From: Strigops habroptila | Taxonomy: Eukaryota; Chordata; Aves; Psittaciformes; Psittacidae | Assembly (NCBI RefSeq): GCF_004027225.2 | Contig: NC_044298.2 | Coordinates: forward strand, 620,001 to 684,000 | DNA length: 64,000 bases | Direction: 5' to 3' | Shown here: positions 38,901 to 51,500 of the stretch, piece by piece | Numbering within the stretch: position 1 is the stretch's first letter | Layout: every line of letters begins with the position of its first letter | Notes under the pieces: model-generated | Seen by the model: the letters and a program-made list of their open reading frames with translations, nothing else | Told to the model about the DNA's origin: nothing | Databases searched by the model: none | Program-made: the position numbers and the translations under genes

Positions 38901-41900
38901 AAGGGTCGGGGGGAGGGAGCTTCTGGGGGGTGCTTGTAAGGAGGGAAAAGGTGCTGCTTTGGTGGACGGGCTGCATGGAGGCCTCAGAGCAGCTTCCAGT
39001 GTCTGAAGGGGGCTACAAGGATGCTGGAGAGGGACCTTCATCAGGGACTGGAGCCACAGGACAAGGGGTGATGGGTTTGAACTGAAACAGGGGAAGTTTC
39101 AGGTAGATATAAGGAAGAAGCTCTTCCCTGTGAGGGTGCTGAGGTGCTGGCCCAGGGTGCCCAGAGAAGTGGTGAATGCTCCATCCCTGGCAGTGTTCAA
39201 GGCCAGGTTGAACAGTGACTTGGGTGACATGGTCTAGTGTGAGGTGTCCCTGCCCGTGGCAGGGGGTTGGAACTGGATGATCTTAAAGTCCTTTCCAACC
39301 CAAACCATTCTATGGCAGCTCTTAACAACAGCCACCTCTTGGCTTGAGCAAGGGTGGTGGAAGGCTGTGCTGCAGAGGGTGAGGCTGATTCAGAAAGCCC
39401 TTTTTTGCAGGGCACAGGCTCTCTGGCGCAGCTCAGGGCTGATCTTGAGCTTTATCCCTGTTTCTTCCCCAGGGCTGGTGCCCGTGTTGCTCTCAAAATC
39501 ATTAAAAATGTGGAGAAGTACAAAGAGGCTGCTCGGCTGGAGATCAACGTGCTGGAGAAGATCAACGAGAAGGACCCTGAGAACACCAAGTGAGTGGGCT
39601 CTTGGTGTTACAACGGAAGGGGAAGCCTTCCCTTAGCGCAGTCGCAGGGGTGGGATGAGAGAGGTACTTGGTGTTGGGTGGCTGAATCTGTGTGTAGCTA
39701 CGTTTCGGAGGCGTATTAGTTTGCTGTGGGGTGAGAAGGAAAGGAGGAGCCTGGCACAGGGATGACAGCCGGGTGGTTTGTGCAGATCTGTCTCAAACCT
39801 GATGCTTTTCCCCCTCAGTCTTTGTGTCAGGATGTTTGACTGGTTTGACTACCATGGCCACATGTGCATCTCCTTCGAGCTGCTGGGGCTCAGCACCTTT
39901 GATTTCCTGAAGGACAACAACTACCTGCCTTACCCCATCCACCAAGTGCGGCACATGGCCTACCAGGTGTGCCAGGCTGTGAAATGTAAGTGCTCACCGC
40001 GCTCCTCCGCTGCTCCTTGGCTGACCTGCAGAGCTGTGCAGCTCCCAGCAGTGCCAGTTCTGAGCCTGAGCCTTGCACTGCCTCCACTGGTGAATGCGTG
40101 CTTGGAATGGATCCTTGTTTTCCTGCTCGTAATGTTTTCCAATGCATGTGGGCTGGCAGGAGCCCAGAGCACTTCAGCATCCACCCCCCTACGCGTTCGG
40201 GTGATCGATACGATAAATGTGCTTCTGACAAATCATCTTGGCCTGGACCAGCCTGTTCACACCCCGTTCTAAATGGGGGCTAAACTGGTGCCAGTATGAG
40301 CAGGCTGAATCAGTGGTGTTCGCACTTCGGGTGGGTGTAGCCTCGCTTTGCTTCTGTTCCATCACCCAACTCTGTTTTCTCCCTCAGTTCTGCATGACAA
40401 TAAACTCACCCACACCGACCTCAAGCCAGAGAACATCCTCTTTGTGAATTCTGACTACGAGCTCTCCTATAACCTGGAAAAGGTAACGGTGCTTCTGGGG
40501 TTCTCCTCTTGGGTTCTGGTGTCCCTGACCTTAGCAGCAGGAGGGAGGAATCGGGACACGGAGGCAGGAGACACGGGGTTGACCGACTACGTTTGTGCAC
40601 ATGTTCAGGGCCTGTATCTTGCACAAGCTGCTTGTGTGGCCTGTGAGTGAGCCGCAGGGACCACGGGCTTACCTGGCTGAAGCTGGGAGCTTGTCTGGGG
40701 CTGTGCCAGTGCTAGTGTAGCCTCGGAAGCTTTCCCCTGCCCTGGGGTGAAGCCTTAGCTGTGTAAGGAAGGGGCTAAGTCTGCATCCTGAAGCCCCTGA
40801 GTAACTGATGCTGGTCTCCCTTGTGAAGAAGCGGGACGAGCGGAGCGTGAAGAACACGGCCATCAGAGTGGTGGACTTCGGCAGTGCCACGTTCGACCAT
40901 GAGCATCACAGCACCATCGTGTCTACCAGGCACTACCGAGCCCCAGAAGTCATCCTGGGTACGTTCCCCTTGGTCTCTCTGCAGAGGCAGGCGTTGGCAC
41001 CGGGGCACTGGGTGCTGCCTGCTGGATTAAGGAGCATTCTGCCTCCACATCCTTCAGTAGCTATCCTGGGTTTACCCTGGGAGATGAGAAACACTTTATT
41101 TAACATGCTCTACAGTGCTATTTTCTGGGGAGGGGGGGCAGCAACTCCTAAATTGGTGTTTTGGCATTGCTACCAGCTGGGCAGCGTATTGCCACCAGTG
41201 TCTCAGGAGCCTGGCTGGAATGGGAATGGTTTTCCCAGTTGCTTGTTTCTAAAAGGGAGAGGGATTTGGAATCTTAGGCCATAACTGGATCTTTTATTTA
41301 AAACACGTTGTTTTTTAGAGCTTGGCTGGAGCCAGCCCTGTGATGTGTGGAGCATTGGCTGCATCATCTTTGAGTATTATGTGGGTTTCACCCTGTTTCA
41401 GGTGAGAACTGTACTCTGTATGGCTACCTCACAACTGATGAAAGAGGATGCTGGCTGTTCCCAGTACAGCCAGGAGCCTCTGGGAATCATGGGGTTCCCT
41501 CCATCACTGCAGTCTTGTAGAGACAGCCAAGGTTTTGCCCAGCAAGGGGTTCTGAGCAGGGGAGTACCCAGGGCTTCAGCTAGAACGATTGGAATCTGTT
41601 CCATGCCTTCCCTTTATGTTTCTCTCTCGCAGACACATGACAACCGGGAGCACCTGGCCATGATGGAGAGGATCTTGGGGCCAATTCCTTCTCGGATGAT
41701 CCGGAAGACGAGGTGAGCAAAGGCTGGTTGGGTACCACAGGCTTGCTCCTGCTTCAGGGCAGCGCTTCTCTGAGGGATTGAGCTTTGCAGCTGCCTGCTG
41801 AGCGGGTTGCTGTTGCTGCAAGGCTTTTGGTGTTGGGAGTAACCTGTTCCCACGTCTTACTCTGGCAGGAAACAGAAGTATTTCTACCATGGCCGCCTGG

Positions 41901-42596
41901 ACTGGGATGAGAACACCTCTGCTGGCCGCTATGTGAGGGAGAACTGCAAACCACTGCGGGTAAGGAGGGGTGGGCAGGAATCCTGCTCGCTTTAACCTCT
42001 TCTCATTGCAGAGTCTTTCAGTGCCTGCCCCACTTGTGAAGATTTTCCTGTGGGCAAGGTTGGGCCACCAAAAGATTCAGACCAGTGTGTTCCTGAAAGA
42101 GCACTGGCTGTCTCAGGCATAGATTAGGAAGGCTGCAGCAGCCTGAGCTTAATCTGAGGAGGAGGAGGGCATGGAGACCTTGGGAAGTGCCTGGGGAAGG
42201 ATGGAGGAGGAGGGCATGGAGACCTTGGGAAGTGCCTGGGGAAGGATGGCAGGGGCAGGAGGAACTCAGCAGTTCTGTGCTTGGTAAAGCCTAGAGCTCA
42301 GGTCTAGGATTTGTGATGGTCTGAACAGACCAGCCGTTCAGCTCAGGGAAAGCACTGTGAGCGGGCCAGGGCGCAGCACCCTCAGCACTAACCCTCCCCT
42401 TCCATCTGCCCAGCGATACCTGACCTCGGAGGCCGAGGATCATCACCGCCTTTTTGACCTCATCGAGGGCATGCTGGAGTACGAGCCCTCCAAGCGCCTC
42501 ACCCTGGCCGAAGCCCTCAAACACCCCTTCTTTGACATGTTGGAGATGGAGCCCAGCACAAAACTGTGGGACTCGAGCAGGGACATCAGCCGGTGA
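35908..42596 (+). CDS. CLK2: CLK2 dual-specificity (LAMMER) kinase (12 coding exons, 504 aa)
   Basis: CLK2 is a nuclear kinase that phosphorylates SR splicing factors. Exons: 35908-36077, 36216-36450, 38223-38319, 38668-38734, 39473-39589, 39819-39985, 40388-40482, 40829-40958, 41319-41401, 41633-41712, 41869-41959, 42414-42596 (1515 nt). The first 150 residues are Arg/Ser/Tyr-rich ([18 protein letters not shown]). The kinase core has [21 protein letters not shown] (Lys198), HTDLKPEN (Asp295), [10 protein letters not shown] (DFG 332-334) and the family signature EHLAMMER (393-400). It ends [10 protein letters not shown], as in human. All catalytic residues are intact and the length is close to human CLK2 (about 499 aa). 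The 97-nt exon 38223-38319 is not a multiple of three; its counterpart is skipped in mammalian CLKs to give kinase-less forms. Confidence 0.97.
37860..38222 (+). promoter_or_regulatory. CLK2: CLK2 intron: T-rich tract and AT-rich flank before the alternative exon
   Basis: An almost pure pyrimidine tract (37865-38004) is followed by about 200 bp of unusually AT-rich sequence leading into the exon at 38223. Its composition is unlike the neighbouring introns. In mammals the introns around this exon are known for retention and regulated skipping, so a splicing-control role is a reasonable inference. Confidence 0.45.
38985..39317 (+). mobile_element. CR1 LINE 3' fragment in CLK2 intron
   Basis: Reading forward it gives gggctacaaggatgctggag, ctgtgagggtgctgaggtgc, then gcagggggttggaactggat and a tail ending ccattctatgg. 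It is a plus-strand CR1 with its 3' end near 39315. Confidence 0.92.
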
Positions 42597-43105
42597 CGGC
42601 CCGGGCGCCAGCCTGCCCTCAGATTCTAGCCCCCGTGGAGGCCTGTGTCATTTCTATTCAGACTTTTGGTGCTTTTGGTTTTGTTTTTTTTTTTTTTATA
42701 CATGAGTAAAACTCCCCTGGACACGTTTGTAAAGCTGTTAATATGTGAGATACTGTAAATAGCCCATATTCTATAGCGGCCTCTGAGCACCACGGGCCCG
42801 ACCTCCTACTGTTGCTGCTGCCGTTATCGTGAGGTGAGGGGGCCTGTATGTCCATATGTAAATACCTCTGTTCATGTGTTGCTCTGTCTCCTCCTGCCCT
42901 CCTCGGTGTAAATACTCCAGGACCCGCAGCTCGCTGTAGCTTATCTGTTTCCTTGTAAGTTATGAAACTGGTGGGACTGCATGGGAATTATTTTTTGGAT
43001 CAATGTCATAGCCCATCCCCACACCAGAGTTTTATAAGAATTTTGTACAGTCTTTGTGGAAAAATAAATATGAAGTGAATAAACCCCCTGCTCTGGGTTT
43101 GAACC
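42597..43105 (+). other. CLK2: CLK2 3'UTR with two poly(A) signals
   Basis: AATAAA occurs at 43063-43068 and again at 43078-43083, about 470 bp after the stop codon. Confidence 0.85.
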
Positions 43106-43227
43106 AGCAGCAGCCCCTCTCTAGGCTGTTCTGCTGGTTGGTTGTGCTCCTGCTGGGCCGTGGCTCTGTGCTGTGCCCTGCAGAGGGAAGGAAGGCGGCT
43201 CAATCTACCTCCACCATGCGCAGAAGC

Positions 43228-43600
43228 GTGGAGTGGTTTGGGTTGGAAAGGACCTTAAAATCATCCAGTTCCAACCCCCTGCCACGGGCAGGGACACCTT
43301 CCACTAGAGCAGGTTGCTCCAAGCCCCTGTGTCCAACCTGGCCTTGAACACTGCCAGGGATGGGGCAGCCACAGCTTCTCTGGGCACCCTGTGCCAGCGC
43401 CTCAGCACCCTCACAGGGAAGAGCTTCTGCCTTATCTCCAGCCTGAACTTCCCCTGTTTCAGTTTGAACCCATCACCCCTTGTCCTGTGGCTCCAGTCCC
43501 TGATGAAGGTCCCTCTCCAGCATCCTTGTAGCCCCCTTCAACTACTGGAAGCTGCCCTGAGGTCTCAGAGCTGAACAGCCCCCATGTTCTCAGCTTGTCT
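43228..43600 (-). mobile_element. CR1 LINE 3' fragment between CLK2 and SCAMP3
   Basis: It begins at ggtttgggttggaaaggacc (the extreme tail is missing) and runs through cttccactagagcaggttgc to agctgaacagcccccatgtt. It is on the minus strand. Confidence 0.9.
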
Positions 43601-44124
43601 TTGTGTTCCTCTCAGGCTTGGATGCTGGTCTAGTGTCTGAGCTTGCACTGGGGCAGCAAAAGGCAGGCTGCCCCCTTCACCATGCCCTGTGATTGGTATT
43701 GAGGTGGGATATGGAACAAGGGCAGGGGGTACTCCAAGCTACGTGTACTCTTTACTAGACGAGCTGCGTGGTGTGGAGCACTGGTGATGGCTACTGGAAA
43801 ACGGATGTCCTGGTGCCCACGTGAGGCTGTCGAACACCCACCTCAGCATCTGTGTCTCTTTGGCTCTTACCAGCTCTGCAGTGAGGCTGCTGCTGTGGGA
43901 ATTGCTGGGGCTGTTTCAGACGTGATGGCAGCTCAGTGCAGACGCTTTGCCAGAGTGTCTGGGAGAGCCGTTTCGGGGTGGTGGCGGCATCAGAGCACTC
44001 ATGGTCTGCTCTGAGCTTAGCGCTTCACCCTGGCACCATCTGCCTGTGGCACGCTGGGTCCTGGTGCTGACGGGCACCACGCAGACGGATGAAGGGGAAG
44101 TCTGGCTTCACCTGGAGTTAGCGT
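43601..44124. other. Intergenic CLK2-SCAMP3
   Basis: No exon, RNA gene or further repeat was recognised in this stretch. Confidence 0.6.
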
Positions 44125-44297
44125 AGGACCTAAAGGGGCTCCAGGAAACCTGGAGAGGGGCTTTGGACAAGGGATGGAGGGACAGGGCAAGGGGAATGGC
44201 TTGAACCTGCCAGAGGGGAGACTGAGATGAGCTCTGAGGCAGAAGCTCTTCCCTGTGAGGGTGCTGAGGCGCTGGCACAGGGTGCCCAGAGAAGCTC
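44125..44297 (+). mobile_element. CR1 LINE fragment upstream of SCAMP3
   Basis: ggacctaaaggggctccagg, then cctgccagaggggagactga and gtgctgaggcgctggcacag match internal CR1 3' sequence on the plus strand. Both ends are truncated. Confidence 0.85.
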
Positions 44298-44460
44298 TGG
44301 GGGGGCTCGGACGTGGGGCCTCGGGGGGACCCGGGGGGGGGGACATTGGGGTTGGGGGGGGGTCGGGAGGAGGAGGGGGGGGCACGGCTCCGCTGTTGCC
44401 ATGGTGACACGCTGCCCACCCCCCCCCACCCCCCTCCCCGTGGTGGGGCGTTGGTGTGGG

Positions 44461-44648
44461 AGCGCCGGCACGTGACGCCGGGACCGCGCCGCATCACGTG
44501 CGTGCGCAGCGGGGCTCCCTGCAGCAGAGCTCCCCCGACGCTGGTGACGTCACGGCGGCGGCGGCCAATCAGCGGCGGCGGGAGGCGGGGCTGAGGCTGA
44601 CGGGGAGGAGGCGACGGCGGCGGTCCCGGACCCGGTCCCGGTCCCGCC
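44461..44648 (+). promoter_or_regulatory. SCAMP3: SCAMP3 promoter with E-boxes, CRE and CCAAT box
   Basis: Just upstream of the ATG there are two CACGTG E-boxes (44469-44474 within GCACGTGAC, and 44495-44500 within TCACGTG), a full CRE TGACGTCA (44545-44552) and CCAAT (44565-44569), in CpG-dense DNA. The motifs are seen directly; factor binding is inference. Confidence 0.6.
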
Positions 44649-46681
44649 ATGGCGGAGCGCGGCGGCCCCGCGCTGCTCCCGGACAACCCCTTCCAGGTGC
44701 GGGGCCGGGGCAGCGGCATTACCGGCGCGTTCCCCCCCCCCCCCGCCCCGCTCCCTCCCTCCGCCGCCTCACCCCGGCCCTTGTGTGTTGCAGGACCCGG
44801 CGCTGCTGCCGCCGCGGCCCGGCCCCGAGAGCGCGGCGCTGGACGCGTACAACCCGTTCGAGAGCGGCGCGGTGAGGCCCCGGCGCGGCGGGCGAAGGGC
44901 TTGGGGGGTGTGTGTGGGGGGGGAGCCGCGTACGGGCGGCGGGCGGGCCCTCACCGCGCTCCTCTGCCCTCCGCAGCCGCCGCCGCCGTACCAGGCCCCG
45001 GCCCCGCCGGCAGCGCAGCCCCCGCGCAGAGCCAGCCCCACGGAGCCCCGCAACTACGGCTCCTACGGCACGCAGGTACCGGCGGCGGGGGGGGGACGAC
45101 GACACGGGCGGACGCGGGCGCCGCGGGGCGGGCTCGGGGAGCAGGCGGCAGCCCCAGCGCCTGCGCTTCCCCTCCCGCAGGCCTCGGCGGCGGCTGCCAC
45201 GGCCGAGCTGCTGAAGCGGCAGGAGGAGCTGAACCGGAAGGCGGAGGAGCTGGACCGGCGGGAGCGGGAGCTGCAGAACGCGGCCCTCGGCGGCGGCGCC
45301 GCAAGTGAGTCGCCGGCGGGGCCGGGGAGGGACCGTCCCCTCGGGGCCCCCCTGCGCAGGCACCGCTGCTCTCTGCCTCTCGTCTCCTTCCCCCTGCAGC
45401 GAGGCTGAACAACTGGCCCCCGCTGCCGTCCTTCTGCCCGGTGAAGCCTTGCTTCTACCAGGACATCCCGGTAGAGATCCCCGCTGACTTCCAGAAGACC
45501 GTTTCCACCATGTATTACCTCTGGATGGGTGAGTCCCTGCGGGAATCAGAGGAGGAAGTGCCCCGTGTGCAAGTGAAAGCTGCTGCTCTGGAGAAGTTGG
45601 GGTTAACTGAGGAGGGAGGAGCTTTGGGGTGCCCCACTGACACCCCCTCTCTCTCTCAGCCAGCACCATTGCTCTCTTCCTGAACTTCTTGTCCTCGCTG
45701 GCCTGGTTCTGTGTGGAACCCTCGTCCGGCTCTGGGTTCGGCCTCTCCATTCTCTGGGCTCTCCTCTACACGCCCTGCTCCTTTGTCTGCTGGTACAGGC
45801 CCATGTACAAAGCTTTCAGGTGTGTATCTGCTCCCAGGCCAGCAAAGCAGCGGCGCGGGGAGGCTGCATGGCTGGGGCTTGGAGCTGAGCACACGGGGCT
45901 GCTCGGTGGCACGGGTTGTGCCCCGAGTGGGACACTGATGGTGTCCCAGCTCCTTTGGTGGCCTTTGGGTCTGGCGGTGTCGTGATTCTGCACTGAGCTT
46001 TGTGTTCTCCTTGTGCCCCCCTGCTGTAAGGAAGGTTTGGGAGTTCTTTCCTGTGGCCTAACCTCACCTGTCTCTTTCTCCCAGGAGTGACAGTTCCTTC
46101 AACTTCTTTGTCTTCTTCTTCGTCTTCTTTGCCCAGAATGTGATGTACGTGTTGCAGGCCATCGGCATCCCAAACTGGGGGTTCAGGTGCGTGTTGTGCA
46201 GAGCCGGGGAGCCCCGGCCAGCCGAGTGCTCCAGAAAGAGAGGAGGCAGGTGGGCAATAGGGAACCTGTGATGGGCAACTGCCTCTTGTGTTGCAGTGGC
46301 TGGATATTGAGCCTGATAGCGCTGCGGAAGAACACGGCTGTGGCGGTGATGATGATCCTGGTGTCCTTGTCCTTCACAGCAGTGGCTGTGTTGGGCATCA
46401 TCATGCTGAAAAAGGTGAGTTTGGATGAAACCTTGGAGCCAGAGCACCCTTGGGGTGGCTTTGGCAGGCACAGAGACGCAGCCCTGCTCACTGGGGGCCG
46501 GTGCCCTGGCCCTGAGCCTGCTCCTCAATCCCAGATCCACTCCCTGTACCGCCGGACGGGCGCCAGCTTCCAGAAGGCACAGGAGGAGTTTGCTGCCGGG
46601 GTCTTCTCCAACCAGGCTGTGCGCAACGCGGCGGCCAACGCCGCTGCGGGCGCTGCCACCAACGCCTTCCGGGCGCCCTAA
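44649..46681 (+). CDS. SCAMP3: SCAMP3 secretory carrier membrane protein (9 exons, 334 aa)
   Basis: SCAMP3 is a four-pass membrane protein of the trans-Golgi and endosomes, active in receptor recycling. Exons: 44649-44696, 44794-44871, 44977-45075, 45181-45304, 45400-45528, 45660-45819, 46085-46186, 46297-46414, 46535-46681 (1005 nt). Two NPF motifs for EH-domain partners are present (residues 13-15 and 36-38). They are followed by a Pro-rich patch and a coiled coil ([17 protein letters not shown]). The conserved cytoplasmic loop [11 protein letters not shown] sits between the membrane spans. The C-terminus [18 protein letters not shown] matches SCAMP3. The N-terminus is shorter than in human SCAMP3 and begins [17 protein letters not shown] content is very high in exons 1-4. 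Confidence 0.96.
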
Positions 46682-47805
46682 GGCAGGGCCCCGGCTCCTC
46701 ATCGCACGTGGGCTCTTCCTGAGGAAGAGGAAATCCAAGTTGCACTTTCATTGGATCCCCGTGTGTCTGCGCATCAGCTCTCAGAGGCTGCCTCATCCCA
46801 GCTTGGAAGTGCTGGTGCCCGAATTGTCTGCTGCTCTAACCCCTCTCCTCACGGATGGAGGCTGTGCTGGTTTGTGCTGGTCCCTCCGCTCAGCGGACTG
46901 GGGATGGAGCGGGAGGGGAGGTGCTGTGGCCAAGCCCTGTGCTTGTCATCGCCCTCCCTTCCAGCACCAAGCTGCTGGGGGCAGGAGGCTCCTCCAGATG
47001 TGTGACAGGGACCGAAATGGCTGCTCACCTTCCCTGGGCATTCCCGTTTCCCCATCCATGTGCCCTGGGCTATGAAGGGTTCCCCTTGTCCCCCCAGCTC
47101 CTCCCTGGGGGCTTTTCCCTGCCTTCCCTCTGCTGCAGGACCCGATTCTCTGCCAAGAACATCGTGTTTCCCCCCACCCCTTCCCCAGGGGCTTGCTCTG
47201 GTGGTGGTGGGGCTGGCTCTGGCCCCAGGCTGCTGAGCTGGGGGGCAGCCCCTGTTCTGTCCCCCTTCCTTGTCCCCCTGTCTGTTACAGCTGAGCCTGC
47301 TCCAGGCACGGGAATAAGGAGTGTGTGATGCATCGGGGCAGTGGCTGGGGGGGTGCCACATGTGAAGCCATGTGCCCCACAGCAGCTGAGCCAGGCCTGT
47401 GGTGGAGCCCAGAGCTGGGCTGGGCACCAAGGAGGGACCCCGGTACCCCTAAACCCCCCTCCCCTTCTTGCACTCTTCACCCGCAGCCTGTGCTGCCCTG
47501 CGTGCCCCCCGCTGCCGCCCGTCCCCTCGGGGAGCCCTGGCCTGGGTCCTGCTCGTTCTGCTTTGCCCCATCTCCTCTCTGTGCCCCGGGTTTGTCCCTG
47601 TTGCTCTGGGGCTGGCGGGAGGGTTCGTGCCTTCATCCATGGGGCCGGTGCCTCTGCCCGGTTCCTGTGCGGGCCCGGGGGGGGGTCCCTGCTCCCGCCG
47701 CTGCCGCCCCACCGGGGGCTGCTCCTGCCGCGGCCCCGCGTGTTGCTGAGCCCGACGCCACCCTCGGGTTTTATTTAAGGAATAAATGAAGTTTCACTCC
47801 GTGCC
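46682..47805 (+). other. SCAMP3: SCAMP3 3'UTR
   Basis: After the taa at 46679-46681 the next clear poly(A) signal is AATAAA at 47781-47786, giving a 3'UTR of about 1.1 kb. No separate gene is recognised in it. Confidence 0.75.
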
Positions 47806-48542
47806 TCCGCGTCTCCGTGCGCCGGGAACTGGAACGGGACCGGGGGAGGGCGGGCCCGGGGCCGGTGCCGCAGCCCCGGCGGGGCGGGTCGAGCCGCGCT
47901 CCAGCTCCCGGCGTGCCGCGGGTGGGGGCGGCGGCGGCGGGAGCGTGCCCGGAGCGGTGCTGAGCCCCGGCCCCGGCGGAGCGGGGAGCGCGGAGGCCGC
48001 CGCCGGGGCTCGGCGGGGGGCGATGCGTGGCCGCGCTCCGCGCAGCATCCGGCACCGGGGGCGCTCCGGGCAGCGGGACCCGCCGCCCCGCGGAGGATGC
48101 TCCTGGGCGGCGCCCGGGCCCCCGCCCGCTGCCCGGCCCGAGGCTCCCGTCTCCCGGCGCTGCCCCGGGGGCCCGGGCGCCGCGTCCCGGGCGGCGGTTC
48201 TCGGCCTCGGCAGCGCGGTATGAGCCCCCGGCGGGGGCCCGGCGAGACAGGGACGGCGAGAGAGGAGGAAGCCGCGGGGCCGCGCTCTGCCGCCCGCCGG
48301 GAGCCATAGGCCCGGCTCTCCCCCGGGATGCGGAGGTACCGGTGAGGCGGGTTCTGTTCCAGGACACCCCGGGCAGGGAAGAGCCGCCTCCAGCATCGTC
48401 CGGGAGGCGAAAGGTGGAGCCCGGCCCGTTCCCGCAGAGCGTCCGTTCCTGCTTCCCCGGGGCCGGCGCCGTCCTGGCGCGGTGCCGCCGGTTGCCCCGG
48501 GGCCCCGGGGCCGGCAGCCGCCGCTCGCCGCCCGGGGCAGCC
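47806..48542 (+). promoter_or_regulatory. ENTREP3: ENTREP3 CpG island and 5'UTR
   Basis: The stretch between the SCAMP3 poly(A) signal and the ENTREP3 ATG is extremely CpG- and GC-rich. Open frames on both strands are compositional. The transcription start is not determined. Confidence 0.55.
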
Positions 48543-51500
48543 ATGCCCTCCCCCAGCGAGTCCAGCCGCTCGCTGACCGGCCGCACGTCTCGCAGCCTCA
48601 CCCACCTCCGCGTCCAGCGGACCTGGCTGCAGATCCTGCTGGTGCTCGGCTTCATCCAAGTCATCCTGGGCGTCCTCATCGTCACCTTCAGCCTGGTGGC
48701 GGCCACCATCACGCCCTCCACCAAGATCCGGCACTCCTGCCCGTCCTGGGCCGGCTTCTCGGTGAGTCCGGGACCGGGGCAGCGCGGGGAGGGTCCGGCC
48801 CAGCCCCGCTCTGCCGGGTCCCTGCAGCTCCATCCCAAGGGAGTGTGGCCCCGCTGCTCCCCCATCCTTTGCCTGTGGCTGCCGTGGTGCATTGTGGGAG
48901 AATCCCAAGGCTTCCTCCACGGTGACTATGTGGGATGGGGACCCCAGGAGCGATGCGGGGGGGGGGAGGCTCTCCAGGGTGTGCAGGGAGGTGACATGGT
49001 TCTAGCCAGATCCTGAGCAGTTTGTGCTGGGAGGGAGGGGAGCGTGGGGTGCTGCAGCGGGGGGGGGGGGCCGGGCAGCCCTGTCCTGCTCCCCAGCCCC
49101 GCACTGGGGTGCTCTGCCTGCTGCGTACGTGGGGTGAGGGCAGGACCCCGGCAGGCCCCATGGTGACCCTGCGGCACGGAGCTGCCCGCAGTCCCCAGGC
49201 TCCCCGGTGCCCTGAATCAGCAGTTTCGCCTGGCTTGCAGCGCTGGGGCTGCCTGTATGGCCCTGGGCTGGCTCCAGGCCCATGGGGCTCAGGGGGCTCT
49301 GCCTAGGGGCTTGGGGGCCTGCTCTGGGTCCCATTGCAAGGCAGAGACCCCTCCTCGTCCTCACCCCTGGGCTCGTGCATCTGCAGCTGGCGCTGTCCGG
49401 CCTTGTTGGCATCATCTCCTGGAAGCGGCCCCTCACGCTGGTGGTAGGTGTTGGGGGGGACCAGGGTGGGGAGGGGAGAGGGAGGGGGTTCAGCAGCCCC
49501 ACGTGCCCATGCGGATGCATGGCTGCATGTATCAGCTCCCTGCGCCGCAGCCCTGCCCCGCTGGCAGCCCCTCTCCTCCCCACAGATCACCTTCTTCACG
49601 CTGCTGTCGGTGCTGGGCATCATGCTGAGCCTCGCCGGGTCCATCCTGTCCTGCCAGAACGCGCAGCTGGTGAAGTCCCTGCAGGCCTGTGAGAGGGTGA
49701 GATGGGCCCCAGGGCAATGGGGCAGAGCTCAGCCCTGGCTGCCAGGCTCTGGGCACACGGCGAGCTATGGGGCAGGGGTCTGGTGGTGCGACGTGCCGGT
49801 GGCTCTCGGGGGTATCCCTCACAGCATTCCGTGTCCCCAGGAGAGGGACGCGTGTGTTTGCTGCCAGGCCCGCCCGGAGCCCCCACCCGCCTCCTGCAGC
49901 CGGCAGAGTGAGATGCTGACCATGTTCCCCAACCCCGACTGCCGCAGCATCCGCGTGGCACTCAAGGTGGGACACCCCGTGTGGGGCCAGGGCTCCCTGG
50001 GGGTGGCCGTGCACCCCACCACACTCTGCAGGCGCCTGCGCTCACCCTACTGCCCCCCAGGACCTCCTCTTCAGTGTCTGCGGCTTGACTGTCTTCTCCA
50101 CCATCATCTGCACGCTCTCTGCTGTTGTGTGCTGCATCCAAATCTTCTCCCTCGATATCGTCCATGTGGTGAGTCCCAGCCCTGGCCCGGGAGCAGATGG
50201 GGCTGGGACTGGCATTCCGTGGGAGGCCAGGGTAGGACCTGGCCCCAGCCGGATTAAGGCTCGGTTTGAGCATCCCTTGCTGCATCCCTGGGCAGGGGGT
50301 CCCAGCTCTCCCTCTTCCCCTCTCCCTGCAGCTGGTCCCGCAGCGCTCAAGCTCCGTGACGCTGGAATGCACGTCCCCCCCCGACACCTTTCTGCAGAGC
50401 ATGATGGACTTCGAGGAGTTTGTGCCCCCGGTGCCGCCACCCCCCTACTACCCACCCGAGTACACGTGCAGCTCAGAGACCGACGCGCAGAGGTACCTGC
50501 TTGCCACAAGGCCGGTGGAGCAGGGGGTCCGTGAGCCTCAAGCAGGGCTTGTCCCACCCAACGCGGCTTTTCTGCTCCTGCCTCCACAGCATCACCTACA
50601 ATGGCTCCATGGACAGCCCCGTGCCCCTCTACCCGACTGACTTCCCCCCTTCCTATGAGACTGTGATGGGGCTGCGGGGTGACAGCCAGGTAGGAGATGT
50701 AGGCAGGGTATGGGGCAGGCATGTTGGGCTCCTTCCTGCTCTGCTTGCACCCTGACTGTGTCACCCCACAGGCCACCCTGTTTGACTTGCCGCTGACGGA
50801 TGGCTCACACGCCTGCGCCTGCGACCGCGTCCCCTCCATCGTGCTCAGCGGAGAAGGTGCTTGTGCCCCACTGAGGAATGGGAGAGGGGCCGCGGGGGGG
50901 CTGTCCCTTCCCAGCAGCTCTTCACTCCCTCCTGCTCCGCTCCTTGCAGTGTCCATGGACAGCGGGTCCCTCATCATGTCCGAGATCATGGACATCCCGG
51001 GGGACAGCAGCCCCTCGGAGGACTCGTGCCTGCTGGAGCTGCAGGGCTCCATGCGCTCCGTCGACTACGTGCTGTTCCGCTCCATCCAGCGCAGCCGCGC
51101 GGATTACTGCCTGAGCGTGGACTGCGTGCAGTGCAGCCACCACCCGCGCAGCCCCATGCTGGGTCTGCAGGGGCCCTTCGAGGAGGTGCCGCAGCCGCGG
51201 GTGCGGGGGGAACGCTCCTACTCCTGCTCCACGGCGGCAGAACCCGGCCACGACGGCGTCTTGGTGGGGGGAGCCGTCACTCATAGCTGCAACCGGCTGG
51301 AGGGGCTGTCCCGCTGCGCCGGGCCCTGCTTCCCCGAGGTGCGGCTCAAGGACAAGGGGGCGCTGCGGGGCCGCGGCAGCACCTCGGGGCTCGGCGCCGG
51401 CCGCCTCGGCCAGCTCCGGCGCAACAGCGAGACCTCCTGCCCCTCGTCCCCGGCCCCGGCGCCGAGCCAGCGCCCGCTCGTGAGGGCGCACAGCGACCCC

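Noticed and set aside
47775-48920. Two minus-strand frames of 373-381 aa over the ENTREP3 start
   Set aside because: They mirror a CpG island; the plus-strand exon with family similarity explains the region.
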